NCBI RefSeq assembly: GCF_045635475.1
Contig: NZ_JBJGXI010000022.1
Span: 17,657-81,656 of the forward strand
Reading direction: 5' to 3'
From: JBJGXI01 sp045635475
GTDB taxonomy: Bacteria; Bacillota; Bacilli; Bacillales; Amphibacillaceae
Length of the DNA: 64,000 nt
Position 1 is the first letter of the stretch. Every line of letters begins with the position of its first letter. The notes beneath the pieces were generated by a model that worked only from the letters and a program-made list of their open reading frames with translations, was not told the DNA's origin and did not search any database. The translations under genes and the position numbers were made by a program. This document shows positions 9,178 to 17,732 of the stretch, one piece after another.

Positions 9178-10839
9178 ATGTTCTTTTCTAATTTGTTTCG
9201 AGACAATATTAAACAATCACTAACGGCAAATCCGTTAGATGTATTAGTTATTGGTGGAGGAATCACTGGTGCAGGCATTAGCATGGATGCAGCTACTCGA
9301 GGCTTAAAGGTTGGACTACTTGAAATGCAAGATTTTGCTGCGGGTACGTCTAGCAGATCAACCAAGCTGATTCACGGGGGACTTCGATACCTGAAACAAT
9401 TACATATAGGAGTGGTCGCTGAAGTTGGAAAAGAAAGAGCAATCGTCTATGAAAATGGCCCACATGTGACAACACCTGAATGGATGCTGCTGCCATTTTA
9501 TAAGGATGGCACCTTTAGTCCCTTGCAAGCAAATGTTGGATTAAGAACTTATGATTTCCTAGCGAATGTAAAGAAAAAAGAGCGGAGAAAAATGCTCAAC
9601 GCCAAACAAGCGTTGCAAAAGGAACCATTGATCAAGCAAGATAATTTAATTGGTGCTGGTTTCTATGTGGAATATAGGACGGATGACGCACGCTTAACGA
9701 TTGAAGTATTAAAGAAAGCTATTGAATATGGTGCAAATGCCTTAAATTATATAAAAGTAATCGGCTTTATTTATAAAACCGATGGCCAAATTGAAGGCGT
9801 GGAAGTAGAAGATCAGCTTAGTGGCGATCAATTTCAAATTTTCGCTAATAAAGTAGTCAACGCTGCGGGGCCATGGGTAGATACCATCAGAGAAATGGAC
9901 GGTTCGAAGCAAGGCAAGACCTTACACCTTACAAAAGGTGTTCACTTAGTGTTTGATAGGGAGCGTTTTCCTTTGCAGCAGGCTGTTTACTTTGATGCAC
10001 CTGATGGACGATTACTATTTGCGATACCAAGAGATGGGAAGACATACGTAGGCACGACAGATACGAGTTATGAGGGTGATATTGCTCATCCACAAGTTAC
10101 TGTGAAAGACCGTGATTATGTGGTCGATGCAATTAATTACCTTTTTCCAAGTTTAGGGATTCAAGCGGATGATGTGGAATCCAGCTGGGCTGGGTTACGT
10201 CCACTAATCTGGGAAGAAGGAAAGTCTCCAGGCGAAATTTCTCGTAAAGATGAATTGTTTTTATCGAAATCAGGTCTAATGTCGGTGGCTGGCGGCAAAC
10301 TGACTGGTTACCGAAAAATGGCGGAAGAAACAGTTGATATGATTGTTAAGAAGTTGAAGGATGAGGTTGGAATACTATATTCCGGTTCTGAAACGAAGCA
10401 CATTCCGATATCCGGAGGTATCGTAGGTGGTGCAGCTGGATTTGCTGAATTTCAAAAGGAAAAGCTTCAGGATGCAATCAACCAAGGTATTGGTGAACGT
10501 GATGCCAAGGTCCTTATTCAAACATACGGTACTAACGTAGATAAGTTATTTGATCACTACTTGAATCTGCATAATGAAGCACTGGAAGCTGAGATTGACC
10601 CAGTCGTGTTTGCGATGCTGCGATATGCCATTGATGACGAGTGCATTTATACGCCAAGTGACTTTTTTATCCGTCGCACGGCTGCGCTTTATTTTGATAT
10701 AGCTTGGGTTAAAAAACAGCAAATAAAAGTAATTGATTATATGGCAAAGCTATTTAAGTGGGATCAAGAATACGTCAGTTTTTATAAACGTGAACTAGAA
10801 GTACTTTTGCACGAAGCTGTTCATCCGGTTGAAGATTAG
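9178..10839 (+). CDS. glpD: Aerobic glycerol-3-phosphate dehydrogenase GlpD
   Basis: FAD-dependent, membrane-associated enzyme oxidising glycerol-3-phosphate to DHAP with quinone reduction. 553 residues. Rossmann FAD motif VIGGGITGAG at about 23-32, then the GlpD signature TSSRSTKLIHGGLRYL. The start is ATG 9178 seven bases after GGAGGTG; a longer frame covers the ribosome binding site. It follows the acyltransferase by 56 bp with no terminator and no visible GlpP-type antiterminator leader, and glpF/glpK are not next to it, so it may be read from the hprK operon. Ends at a strong terminator. Confidence 0.95.
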   Translation: MFFSNLFRDNIKQSLTANPLDVLVIGGGITGAGISMDAATRGLKVGLLEMQDFAAGTSSRSTKLIHGGLRYLKQLHIGVVAEVGKERAIVYENGPHVTTPEWMLLPFYKDGTFSPLQANVGLRTYDFLANVKKKERRKMLNAKQALQKEPLIKQDNLIGAGFYVEYRTDDARLTIEVLKKAIEYGANALNYIKVIGFIYKTDGQIEGVEVEDQLSGDQFQIFANKVVNAAGPWVDTIREMDGSKQGKTLHLTKGVHLVFDRERFPLQQAVYFDAPDGRLLFAIPRDGKTYVGTTDTSYEGDIAHPQVTVKDRDYVVDAINYLFPSLGIQADDVESSWAGLRPLIWEEGKSPGEISRKDELFLSKSGLMSVAGGKLTGYRKMAEETVDMIVKKLKDEVGILYSGSETKHIPISGGIVGGAAGFAEFQKEKLQDAINQGIGERDAKVLIQTYGTNVDKLFDHYLNLHNEALEAEIDPVVFAMLRYAIDDECIYTPSDFFIRRTAALYFDIAWVKKQQIKVIDYMAKLFKWDQEYVSFYKRELEVLLHEAVHPVED

Positions 10840-10858
10840 AGTGTGCGAGTTTAAAGTA

Positions 10859-10889
10859 AAGCGGCTTAGGAAATCTGAGCCGTTTTTTT
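10859..10889 (+). terminator. Intrinsic terminator after glpD
   Basis: Imperfect hairpin GCGGCTTAG/CTGAGCCGT followed by seven Ts. Confidence 0.82.
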
Positions 10890-11074
10890 AATTGCTTGAG
10901 TCTCTACGACAGTTCTGAGGAGCTGTGCAAGTTGAAACTGCCATACTTCCTCTTGCCATCATCTGCCCTCAAAATCCAAAGTAATCCGGAATCCATTTTA
11001 CTAAAAACAACTTTGAAATTAATTCCATAAATCCAACAGCCTAAGTCCAATCTATTTCGGTATCTAGTAACCAG

Positions 11075-11102
11075 TTTTCATTCCTACGATTCCCTATATA
11101 AT
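11075..11102 (+). promoter_or_regulatory. Candidate promoter for the TPR gene
   Basis: TTTTCA and a consensus TATAAT separated by 16 bp, about 100 bp before the TPR gene. The stretch 10890-11205 otherwise holds no convincing gene, only this promoter and the 29-bp inverted repeat at 11153. Confidence 0.45.
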
Positions 11103-11152
11103 CTGCTAGACTAATATGGTATACTTCTATGGATACACTGCACTTATTTATC

Positions 11153-11181
11153 GTTCAAAAAGAATGTCCTCCTTTTTGAAC
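11153..11181. repeat. Short inverted repeat, GTTCAAAAAG family (minimal copy)
   Basis: GTTCAAAAAG and CTTTTTGAAC form a nearly uninterrupted hairpin just before the TPR gene ribosome binding site. The termini match those of the larger elements at 13547 and 16107, so this may be a solo remnant of the same family. It lies within the presumed mRNA leader. Confidence 0.6.
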
Positions 11182-11205
11182 ACAAGCATTTTAGGGGGAT
11201 ATGTA

Positions 11206-12213
11206 ATGCACACATTAGAGGATACAAAGAATACTATAAATAATATCATTCCTTTTATTCCTGAAGGGGATTTTTTCTTTACAAAAGGCGTTGCCGCATT
11301 TCAAAAGCGTAAATTTGATGTTGCATTGAAATGGTTAAAGAAAGCGGTTGAACAATCACCGGATGAAGCACTCTATCAATGTCAACTGTCCATTATATAT
11401 ACTGAAATCGGTGCATACCATGTAGCGAATCAAATATTAACAGAAGTGCTTTCTACTAATGGAGATAGCTATATTGATTGCTATTATTTAATTGCTAACA
11501 ATTATGCGCATTTAGGATTATTGCAGGATGCTAAAAAGTACATCACTTGTTATTTAGAGAAAGCGCCAGATGGCGATTTTCGTGAGGAATCAGAGCAATT
11601 GTTAGAAATGATAGATATTGATGATGAGGAAGACATCGATGAAGATTGGGCGCTCGAAGAAGAAGATGAGTTGCTCCTATATCAAGAAACGGCTTTTTAT
11701 CATTTGCAGCGGCAAGAATGGGACAGAGCAATACCGTTACTGCAAGAGATGATGGAGATCTTTCCCGAGCATGTTTCGGCTAGACATGAATACAGTTACG
11801 CGCTATTTTTTGATGGCAATAAAGAAAAAGCAATGGAGTTAGAGTTAAAGTGGTTAGAGGAAGACCCTAATTCGCTGTATGCTTTAACGAATTTAGCGGT
11901 ATTTTATTATGAGCAACAAAACCTTTTTGCTAATAATAAAATCATAAGTTGTTTGCAAAATGTTTATCCTATGCATGAACAACAAGAGCTTAGGATTGCT
12001 AGTACATTAGCTCGAACTGGTTACAATCAAGATGCGTACGTTCGTTTCATTCGTTTATCAGCTTCTAAGCTGAAGGGGCATGCAGATTATTATCAGTGGT
12101 ATAGTAAGGCCGCATACCATACAGGTAACGTGGAAAAGGCGACAGCTCTCTGGCAAGAAGGTATGAAGCGTCATTCGATTCTTCGAAACAAACCTTGTCC
12201 ATGGGAAGCATAA
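11206..12213 (+). CDS. Tetratricopeptide-repeat protein (YvcD-like)
   Basis: 335-residue soluble protein of TPR-like helical repeats (for example about residues 20-90, 150-215 and 225-260), with an acidic linker (IDIDDEEDIDEDWALEEEDE). No signal peptide. It lies directly before trxB as yvcD does in B. subtilis. The start is ATG 11206 seven bases after AGGGGG; the longer frame from 11116 would run through the inverted repeat and is rejected. A protein-protein interaction scaffold is likely; specific role unknown. Confidence 0.85.
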   Translation: MHTLEDTKNTINNIIPFIPEGDFFFTKGVAAFQKRKFDVALKWLKKAVEQSPDEALYQCQLSIIYTEIGAYHVANQILTEVLSTNGDSYIDCYYLIANNYAHLGLLQDAKKYITCYLEKAPDGDFREESEQLLEMIDIDDEEDIDEDWALEEEDELLLYQETAFYHLQRQEWDRAIPLLQEMMEIFPEHVSARHEYSYALFFDGNKEKAMELELKWLEEDPNSLYALTNLAVFYYEQQNLFANNKIISCLQNVYPMHEQQELRIASTLARTGYNQDAYVRFIRLSASKLKGHADYYQWYSKAAYHTGNVEKATALWQEGMKRHSILRNKPCPWEA

Positions 12214-12310
12214 GAAATAAAGCTAAATTCATTTTTATGAGCAGAATAGTTTACCTCGGATAGCATTCATATGATAATGTTTTTAGTTGGTAAGGAAGGA
12301 GTCAAAAACA

Positions 12311-13258
12311 ATGTCTGATGAACGAATTTATGATGTTATTATTGCCGGAGCAGGGCCAGCTGGTATGACTGCTGCGGTTTATACTTCTCGTGCAAATTTG
12401 GATACTCTGATGCTTGAGCGCGGGATTCCTGGAGGACAGATGGCTAATACAGAAGATGTCGAAAATTATCCAGGCTACGAACATATTTTAGGTCCAGATT
12501 TGTCAAATAAAATGTTTGATCATGCTAAAAAATTTGGCGCAACTTATGCTTATGGCGATATAAAAGAAGTTAAAGATGGTAAAGAATACAAAACAATTGT
12601 CGTCGGAAATAAAGAGTATAAAACTCGTGCGTTAATCATTGCAACTGGTGCACATTTTAAAAAGCTTGGCGTTCCTGGAGAAGCAGAATTGAGCGGACGT
12701 GGTGTTTCTTATTGTGCAGTATGTGACGGTGCATTCTTTAAAGAAAAAGAACTAATCGTTGTAGGCGGAGGCGATTCTGCTGTTGAAGAAGGCGTTTATT
12801 TAACGCGCTTTGCAAGCAAAGTAACGATCGTTCACCGACGTAGTGAATTACGTGCACAAAAGATTTTACAGGATCGTGCCTTTAGTAATGAAAAAGTTAA
12901 CTTCATCTGGGACACGGAAGTTAAAACGATTAATGGTAAGGACGGAAAAGTTGGCAGTGTAACGCTTGTCGACAAGTCTGGAGAAGAATACGAGCATCCT
13001 GCAGATGGTACTTTCATCTACATTGGAATGATCCCGTTAAGCGGACCATTCCAATCGCTTGGAATAACCAATGATGAGGGTTATATTGTAACCAATGAAA
13101 ACATGCAAACGAATGTCCCAGGAATATTTGCAGCTGGAGACATTCGTGATAAGGAGCTCCGCCAGATCGTAACGGCAACTGGTGACGGTAGTATCGCTGC
13201 TCAAGCAGCGCAAGCGTATATTGAGAACTTAGAAGAATCCTTCAATGCAGTTAAATAA
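12311..13258 (+). CDS. trxB: Thioredoxin reductase
   Basis: NADPH:thioredoxin oxidoreductase, a cytoplasmic FAD enzyme. 315 residues. FAD-binding GAGPAGMTAA at about 13-22, redox-active CAVC at 135-138, NADPH-binding GGGDSAVEEG at about 152-161, and the C-terminal FAD motif GIFAAGDIRDK. Start ATG 12311 after AAGGAAGGAG; the upstream GTG extension adds only eight unsupported residues. Followed by its own terminator. Confidence 0.97.
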   Translation: MSDERIYDVIIAGAGPAGMTAAVYTSRANLDTLMLERGIPGGQMANTEDVENYPGYEHILGPDLSNKMFDHAKKFGATYAYGDIKEVKDGKEYKTIVVGNKEYKTRALIIATGAHFKKLGVPGEAELSGRGVSYCAVCDGAFFKEKELIVVGGGDSAVEEGVYLTRFASKVTIVHRRSELRAQKILQDRAFSNEKVNFIWDTEVKTINGKDGKVGSVTLVDKSGEEYEHPADGTFIYIGMIPLSGPFQSLGITNDEGYIVTNENMQTNVPGIFAAGDIRDKELRQIVTATGDGSIAAQAAQAYIENLEESFNAVK

Positions 13259-13388
13259 TTAATAATACAGTTTGTAACATTTAATTTATATCCGTAATTA
13301 CATTTTAATGCTGCTGTAACACGCACGAAACAATTATGAGTTACAATAGGGTTAACTAATTGACCCCCTTTTAATAGATATATTTTGA

Positions 13389-13423
13389 AAGCACAGGTGA
13401 ACGCTTGCCTGTGCTATTTTTTT
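13389..13423 (+). terminator. Intrinsic terminator after trxB
   Basis: Perfect stem AGCACAGG/CCTGTGCT (extended by flanking A/T pairs) followed by ATTTTTTT. Confidence 0.85.
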
Positions 13424-13546
13424 GCTCAAATTTATGCTGGAATAATGAAATAGATTTTTGTCAAAGTTAAATCGTACGCTCATATTATTGTGGGATAGTA
13501 AATATTCATTGTATAATAGAAGGGTACATTTTTCTTTTAGAGGTTG

Positions 13547-13752
13547 TTCAAATCGGTACCAAATGATCAGTGGCGAACATTAAACTTAGTTTATCTTTCC
13601 GGTCTTCATGTAGGAAAAGCCTATCCTTGAAAAAATAAAGAAATTTTTTTCTGTGGGCGAGGATTATGCTTTCGAAGCAACCAGCTTTCACTGCGGTCCT
13701 CAAGCTTTCAACGCCTCGAACTTCTTGCTGCTAATTCGGTACCTATTTGAAC
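13547..13752. repeat. Inverted-terminal repeat element, GTTCAAA family (206 bp copy)
   Basis: Ends GTTCAAATCGGTACC and GGTACCTATTTGAAC are inverted with 14 of 15 matches. The interior shares the block ATGATCAGTGGCGAA and a TTTATCTTTCCG block with the 90-bp element at 16107. This copy carries about 110 extra internal bases. MITE-like; it lies directly in front of the Nudix gene and supplies spurious coding frame to it. Confidence 0.65.
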
Positions 13753-13781
13753 ACGCACTTTTACAGAAAGAGTTGATCTAT

Positions 13782-14249
13782 TTGCGACGTGTTACGAATT
13801 GTATATTAATAAATGAAAATAAAGTCCTTTTATTGAAAAAACCGCGCCATGGTTGGTATGCGATGCCAGGTGGCAAGATGGAGCTGGGTGAGTCGATAAA
13901 AGAGTCCGTCATGAGGGAATATAGGGAAGAAACGGGTCTCCACTTAATTAGTCCTGAATTAAAGGGAGCATTTACTATTACGACACATGATGAGAAAAAA
14001 CAGGTGGATGAGGAATGGATGATGTTTACGTTTGTTTGTCGTAATTTCTCTGGTGAAATGGTGGATTATTGCGATGAAGGTGAACTCGAATGGGTACCTA
14101 TTAATGAAGTGTCGAACAAGCCGATGGCAGAAGGTGACAGACACATTCATTCCCAGCTGTTTAAATACAACGAACTTGTTTACGGAGTATTTACTTATAC
14201 GCCAGATGATCGTTTAATTGATTTTCGTCTTGACCCATTAATTTCTTAA
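13782..14249 (+). CDS. Nudix hydrolase (YvcI-like)
   Basis: 155-residue Nudix pyrophosphohydrolase. The Nudix box is complete: GGKMELGESIKESVMREYREETGL (G-x5-E-x7-REUxEExGU), broken here into its key residues G, E, REYREETG. Substrate unknown. First gene of the conserved yvcI-rapZ-yvcK-whiA cluster. The frame remains open upstream to a GTG at 13653, but that part lies in the inverted repeat; homologues begin near MQRVTNC, which fits TTG 13782 eight bases after AGAAAGAG. A TTG at 13773 is an alternative. Confidence 0.85.
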   Translation: MRRVTNCILINENKVLLLKKPRHGWYAMPGGKMELGESIKESVMREYREETGLHLISPELKGAFTITTHDEKKQVDEEWMMFTFVCRNFSGEMVDYCDEGELEWVPINEVSNKPMAEGDRHIHSQLFKYNELVYGVFTYTPDDRLIDFRLDPLIS

Positions 14250-14264
14250 AAAGGGGAGAAGAAC

Positions 14265-15149
14265 GTGGCTAACAAGGAGAACGAAATAAAGCTAGTAATT
14301 ATTACAGGTATGTCAGGAGCTGGAAAAACTGTAGCTGTGCATAGTTTTGAAGATTTAGGCTATTATTGTGTTGATAATTTACCGCCTGCACTACTTCCTA
14401 AGTTTTTGGATTTAATGAAAGATGCAACGAACAATATTCAAAAAGTAGCACTTGTAATGGATTTAAGGGGTAGAGAGTTCTTTGATTTATTATTTGCTGC
14501 ACTTGATAAGCTTGGAAAAGAAGATTGGTTAGAAGAACATATTCTCTTCTTAGATGCGAAGGATCAGTCATTAGTATCTCGGTATAAAGAAACGAGAAGG
14601 TCCCATCCTTTAGCTGTTAATGGACTGCCTTTAGAAGGTATCCAGCAGGAACGAAGAATTTTAGACGAACTGCGAGGACGTTCACAGAACTATATTGACA
14701 CAACTAATCTAAAGCCGAAAGAGCTAAGAGAAAAAATCGTTAATAAATATGGCGCGAAGGAGCAAGAAATATTTTCCGTTCAAATGGTGTCGTTTGGGTT
14801 TAAATATGGTGTACCAATTGATGCCGACTTAGTATTTGATGTTCGATTTCTCCCAAATCCACATTATGTAGAGCATATGCGTCCGTTAACAGGTTTAAAT
14901 ACAGAGGTATCTTCTTACGTGTTTAAATGGTCTGATACCCAAATACTATTATCAAAGTTAATTGATTTGCTGCAATTTATGTTACCGCAGTATAAGCGAG
15001 AAGGGAAAAGTCAGCTGGTCGTTGCGATTGGTTGTACTGGTGGTCAGCATCGTTCCGTTGCAATTGCTGAGCATTTAGCTAAGCAGTTTTCTACAAACTT
15101 TGTCACACACACCATCCACCGTGACATTGATAAGCGAAAGGGCCATTAG
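14265..15149 (+). CDS. rapZ: RapZ-family RNase adapter / P-loop nucleotide-binding protein (YvcJ)
   Basis: 294-residue P-loop protein. Walker A GMSGAGKT at about 15-22; C-terminal RapZ domain with GCTGGQHRSVA and ending HRDIDKRKGH. In E. coli RapZ delivers the GlmZ RNA to RNase E; in Bacillus YvcJ the RNA partner is not established, but it hydrolyses nucleotides and affects competence. GTG start seven bases after AGGGGAGAA. It starts 16 bp after the Nudix gene and ends 3 bp before yvcK. Confidence 0.95.
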   Translation: MANKENEIKLVIITGMSGAGKTVAVHSFEDLGYYCVDNLPPALLPKFLDLMKDATNNIQKVALVMDLRGREFFDLLFAALDKLGKEDWLEEHILFLDAKDQSLVSRYKETRRSHPLAVNGLPLEGIQQERRILDELRGRSQNYIDTTNLKPKELREKIVNKYGAKEQEIFSVQMVSFGFKYGVPIDADLVFDVRFLPNPHYVEHMRPLTGLNTEVSSYVFKWSDTQILLSKLIDLLQFMLPQYKREGKSQLVVAIGCTGGQHRSVAIAEHLAKQFSTNFVTHTIHRDIDKRKGH

Positions 15150-15152
15150 TGT

Positions 15153-16103
15153 ATGACAAAAAGTAATCCAAATGTAGTTGTCATTGGTGGTGGAACTGGA
15201 ATGCCTGTCTTATTACGAGGGCTGAAAAGGTATCCACTCGATTTATCTGCGATTGTAACGGTAGCAGATGATGGAGGAAGCTCAGGAAGACTACGAACAG
15301 AAATGGCGATGCCTGCGCCAGGAGATATTCGAAACGTAATTGCTGCATTATCTGATGTCGAGCCCATGCTAATTGAGCTGTTTCAGCATCGCTTTCAAAA
15401 CGGAAATGGTTTGTCTGGTCACTCGATGGGAAACCTTTTGCTCGCGGCGATGACTTCTGTCACTGGAGATTTTTATAACGGGATTAAAGAGATTTCGCGG
15501 GTTCTTAATGTGAAAGGTAAAATTTTTCCGATTGCAAACCAAAACATGGAATTACATGCTGAAATGGAAGACGGCCAGATTATTGTTGGTGAGTCGAATA
15601 TACCGTTAGCTAATAAAAAAATTAAGCGTGTGTTTTTAAAGCCGGAGCCTGTTCTGCCTTTACCTGACGCAATTACTGCTGTATCTGAAGCAGATTTAAT
15701 TGTGATTGCGCCAGGTAGTCTCTACACTAGTACATTGCCTAATTTGATTGTACCGCAAATTGGTGATGCCTTAAAAAGGGCGAAAGGTAAAATTGTCTAT
15801 GTCTGTAATGTCATGACACAGTACGGTGAAACAACGGACTATACGGCAGCAGATCACGTACAAGCAATTACAAGACATGTAGGAGATGGCTGTATCCATT
15901 CGATTGTTGTACACAATAAACCGATTAAAAGTGACGTGCGTGCTGTTTATGCAGAGGAAAATGCACAACCAGTTGAATATGATCTTGCACGCCTTGTTAA
16001 CATGGGGTTAGAAATAATTGAAGCAGATATTATCGATCACAATAAAACGATGCTGCGTCATGATACAGATAAAATAGCGAAACTCTTGTATTCGTTATTA
16101 TAA
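15153..16103 (+). CDS. yvcK: Gluconeogenesis factor YvcK
   Basis: CofD-like UDP-GlcNAc-binding protein needed in B. subtilis for growth on gluconeogenic substrates and for correct cell shape and PBP1 localisation. 316 residues. N-terminal nucleotide-binding motif VVIGGGTGMPVLLRGL and the VTVADDGGSSGRLR motif at about 33-46 are intact. Starts 3 bp after rapZ; ATG with AAAGGG upstream inside the rapZ end. A short inverted-repeat element follows only 3 bp after its stop. Confidence 0.95.
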   Translation: MTKSNPNVVVIGGGTGMPVLLRGLKRYPLDLSAIVTVADDGGSSGRLRTEMAMPAPGDIRNVIAALSDVEPMLIELFQHRFQNGNGLSGHSMGNLLLAAMTSVTGDFYNGIKEISRVLNVKGKIFPIANQNMELHAEMEDGQIIVGESNIPLANKKIKRVFLKPEPVLPLPDAITAVSEADLIVIAPGSLYTSTLPNLIVPQIGDALKRAKGKIVYVCNVMTQYGETTDYTAADHVQAITRHVGDGCIHSIVVHNKPIKSDVRAVYAEENAQPVEYDLARLVNMGLEIIEADIIDHNKTMLRHDTDKIAKLLYSLL

Positions 16104-16106
16104 GAG

Positions 16107-16196
16107 GTTCAAAAAGGCGTCGAATGATTAGTGGCGAAAGCTAGAGTTGGTTTATTTTTCCGATCCGGGAATTTAACCTCCTTCACCTTTTTGAAC
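16107..16196. repeat. Inverted-terminal repeat element, GTTCAAAAAGG family (90 bp copy)
   Basis: Perfect 11-bp termini GTTCAAAAAGG/CCTTTTTGAAC. The interior block ATGATTAGTGGCGAA matches the copy at 13547. It sits between yvcK and whiA without disrupting either, like the other two copies next to genes. Confidence 0.7.
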
Positions 16197-16221
16197 TCGA
16201 ACTTATAAGGGGGGAGTTACC

Positions 16222-17169
16222 ATGTCATTTGCATCGGAAATAAAAAAAGAGCTGACGAACATTCCGAATGAGAGTTGCTGTGCTCAATCTGAATTAGCGG
16301 CACTTATTCGTATGAATGGTGCGCTGTCATTATCAAGACAGGATTATGTGTTGGACATTCAGACTGAAAATGCAGCGATTGCTCGAAGAATTTATACATT
16401 ACTTAAATCCCTCTACAGTTATCCAGTAGAATTACTCGTCCGAAAAAAAATGAAGCTGAAGAAAAACAATGTGTACATTGTGCGGCTGAAAGAAGGCGTA
16501 CGGACGATTTTAGCTGAATTAAATATACTAGAAGAACCATTTACTTTAGTACGAGAGATTTCCGAAAAGTTTTTAGAAAAAACGTGTTGTCGAAAGGCAT
16601 ACTTGCGTGGTGCATTTCTTGCAGGTGGATCAGTTAACAATCCAGAAACATCATCATATCATCTAGAAATATTTAATTTTTATGAAGAACATAATGATTC
16701 ATTGGTTCAATTAATGAACGATTTTGGTCTCCATGCAAGAATGTTAGAAAGAAAAAAGGGATATATTGCTTACATTAAAGAAGCAGAAAAAATCACCGAA
16801 TTTCTCAGTCATATTGGTGCTCATAAAGCACTGTTGAAATTTGAAGATGTTCGGATTGTTCGTGATATGAGGAATAGCGTTAATCGTTTGGTTAACTGCG
16901 AAACAGCCAATTTAAATAAAACGATTGGTGCAGCGTTTCGCCAAGTCGAAAATATTCGCTTCATCGATCGCACGGTAGGATTAGATTCCCTCCCTGATAA
17001 ACTAAAAGAGATTGCTACATTAAGAGTACAGCATCAGGACGTGTCACTTAAAGAGCTAGGGGAGCTTGTATCGACAGGAAAAATTAGTAAATCTGGAATC
17101 AATCATCGACTTCGAAAAATAGACGAGTTTGCCGACAAAATAAAAAAAGGGCAACCGATTAATGAATAA
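16222..17169 (+). CDS. whiA: DNA-binding protein WhiA
   Basis: 315 residues: an N-terminal LAGLIDADG-like homing-endonuclease fold (LRGAFLAGGSVNNP near 126-139) lacking nuclease function, and a C-terminal helix-turn-helix region (SLKELGELVSTGKISKSGINHRL). Sporulation transcription factor in actinobacteria; in Bacillus it binds the nucleoid and influences cell division and chromosome segregation. ATG after AAGGGGGGAG. Last gene of the yvcI-rapZ-yvcK-whiA cluster, separated from yvcK by a mobile repeat. Confidence 0.96.
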   Translation: MSFASEIKKELTNIPNESCCAQSELAALIRMNGALSLSRQDYVLDIQTENAAIARRIYTLLKSLYSYPVELLVRKKMKLKKNNVYIVRLKEGVRTILAELNILEEPFTLVREISEKFLEKTCCRKAYLRGAFLAGGSVNNPETSSYHLEIFNFYEEHNDSLVQLMNDFGLHARMLERKKGYIAYIKEAEKITEFLSHIGAHKALLKFEDVRIVRDMRNSVNRLVNCETANLNKTIGAAFRQVENIRFIDRTVGLDSLPDKLKEIATLRVQHQDVSLKELGELVSTGKISKSGINHRLRKIDEFADKIKKGQPINE

Positions 17170-17179
17170 TATATTTCTA

Positions 17180-17203
17180 AACATAGGCTTCGTATGCTAT
17201 AAT
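17180..17203 (+). promoter_or_regulatory. Extended -10 promoter for crh
   Basis: TGCTATAAT at 17195-17203 is a consensus extended -10; the -35 region (TTTCTA) is weak, as expected for that class. A CTCTCT/AGAGAG hairpin (17214-17231) and the cre site follow in the leader. Confidence 0.6.
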
Positions 17204-17249
17204 ATGATAAATGCTCTCTGGAGATAGAGAGTAATTTTTTTCATAACAA

Positions 17250-17263
17250 TGGTAGCGCTTTCA
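17250..17263 (+). promoter_or_regulatory. cre site (CcpA operator) upstream of crh
   Basis: The reverse strand reads TGAAAGCGCTACCA, matching 13 of 14 positions of the cre consensus TGWAANCGNTNWCA. It lies about 47 bp after the -10 and 46 bp before the crh start, a position typical of CcpA roadblock repression. Confidence 0.7.
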
Positions 17264-17309
17264 TATATATATTATTTATAGAGCTTAATTATTGAGGGAG
17301 GAATAGAGA

Positions 17310-17567
17310 TTGGTTGAGAAATCAGTAGTTATAGAATTGAAATCAGGTTTGCAGGCAAGACCTGCTGCAGAGTTTGTTCAGCTGGCAAATCGCTTTTCAA
17401 GTGAGATTTTTATTGATAAGGATGAGAAGCGGGTCAATGCCAAAAGTATTATGGGCGTGATGAGTCTGGCAATTGCTTCAGGCGATTCAATCATCATAAT
17501 AGCCGATGGATCAGATGATGAAACCGCACTGCTGGAGCTAATTAACTTTGTGTCTGTTGCATCCTAG
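17310..17567 (+). CDS. crh: Crh, catabolite repression HPr-like protein
   Basis: 85-residue HPr paralogue. At position 15, where HPr has the PEP-dependent phosphorylation histidine, this protein has Gln (LQARPA), while Ser46 (AKSIMG), the HprK target, is kept. It therefore cannot pass PTS phosphate but can be a CcpA co-repressor when Ser-phosphorylated, exactly the Crh definition. TTG start nine bases after GGGAGG. Separate promoter and a cre site upstream suggest it is itself under carbon catabolite control. Partner HprK is encoded at 5209. Confidence 0.96.
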   Translation: MVEKSVVIELKSGLQARPAAEFVQLANRFSSEIFIDKDEKRVNAKSIMGVMSLAIASGDSIIIIADGSDDETALLELINFVSVAS

Positions 17568-17598
17568 TATAACGAGATCGAACGCCTTTTTGTGAGAT

Positions 17599-17625
17599 AA
17601 AACTTTTTTCAAAGTTTTTTTGTTC
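17599..17625 (+). terminator. Possible weak terminator after crh
   Basis: AAACTT/AAGTTT hairpin followed by a T run. The stem is A/T rich, so the call is weak. Confidence 0.35.
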
Positions 17626-17684
17626 ATAGCGGACACGGGATGCCATATTTATAGTTGATATCAGGAGTGAACGAATAAGATGCT

Positions 17685-17720
17685 AAAAAGTGCCGACTCC
17701 TGTTAAGGAAGTCGGCACTT
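17685..17720 (-). terminator. Terminator of the zinc-ribbon gene
   Basis: Stem AGTGCCGACT/AGTCGGCACT with a 10-base loop; the T run follows only on the minus strand. Confidence 0.8.
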
Positions 17721-17732
17721 GATCTGTGTTAA

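Noticed and set aside
13653..13781. N-terminal 43-residue extension of the Nudix protein
   Set aside because: It is encoded by the inverted-repeat element, and family members begin at the downstream RVTNC motif.
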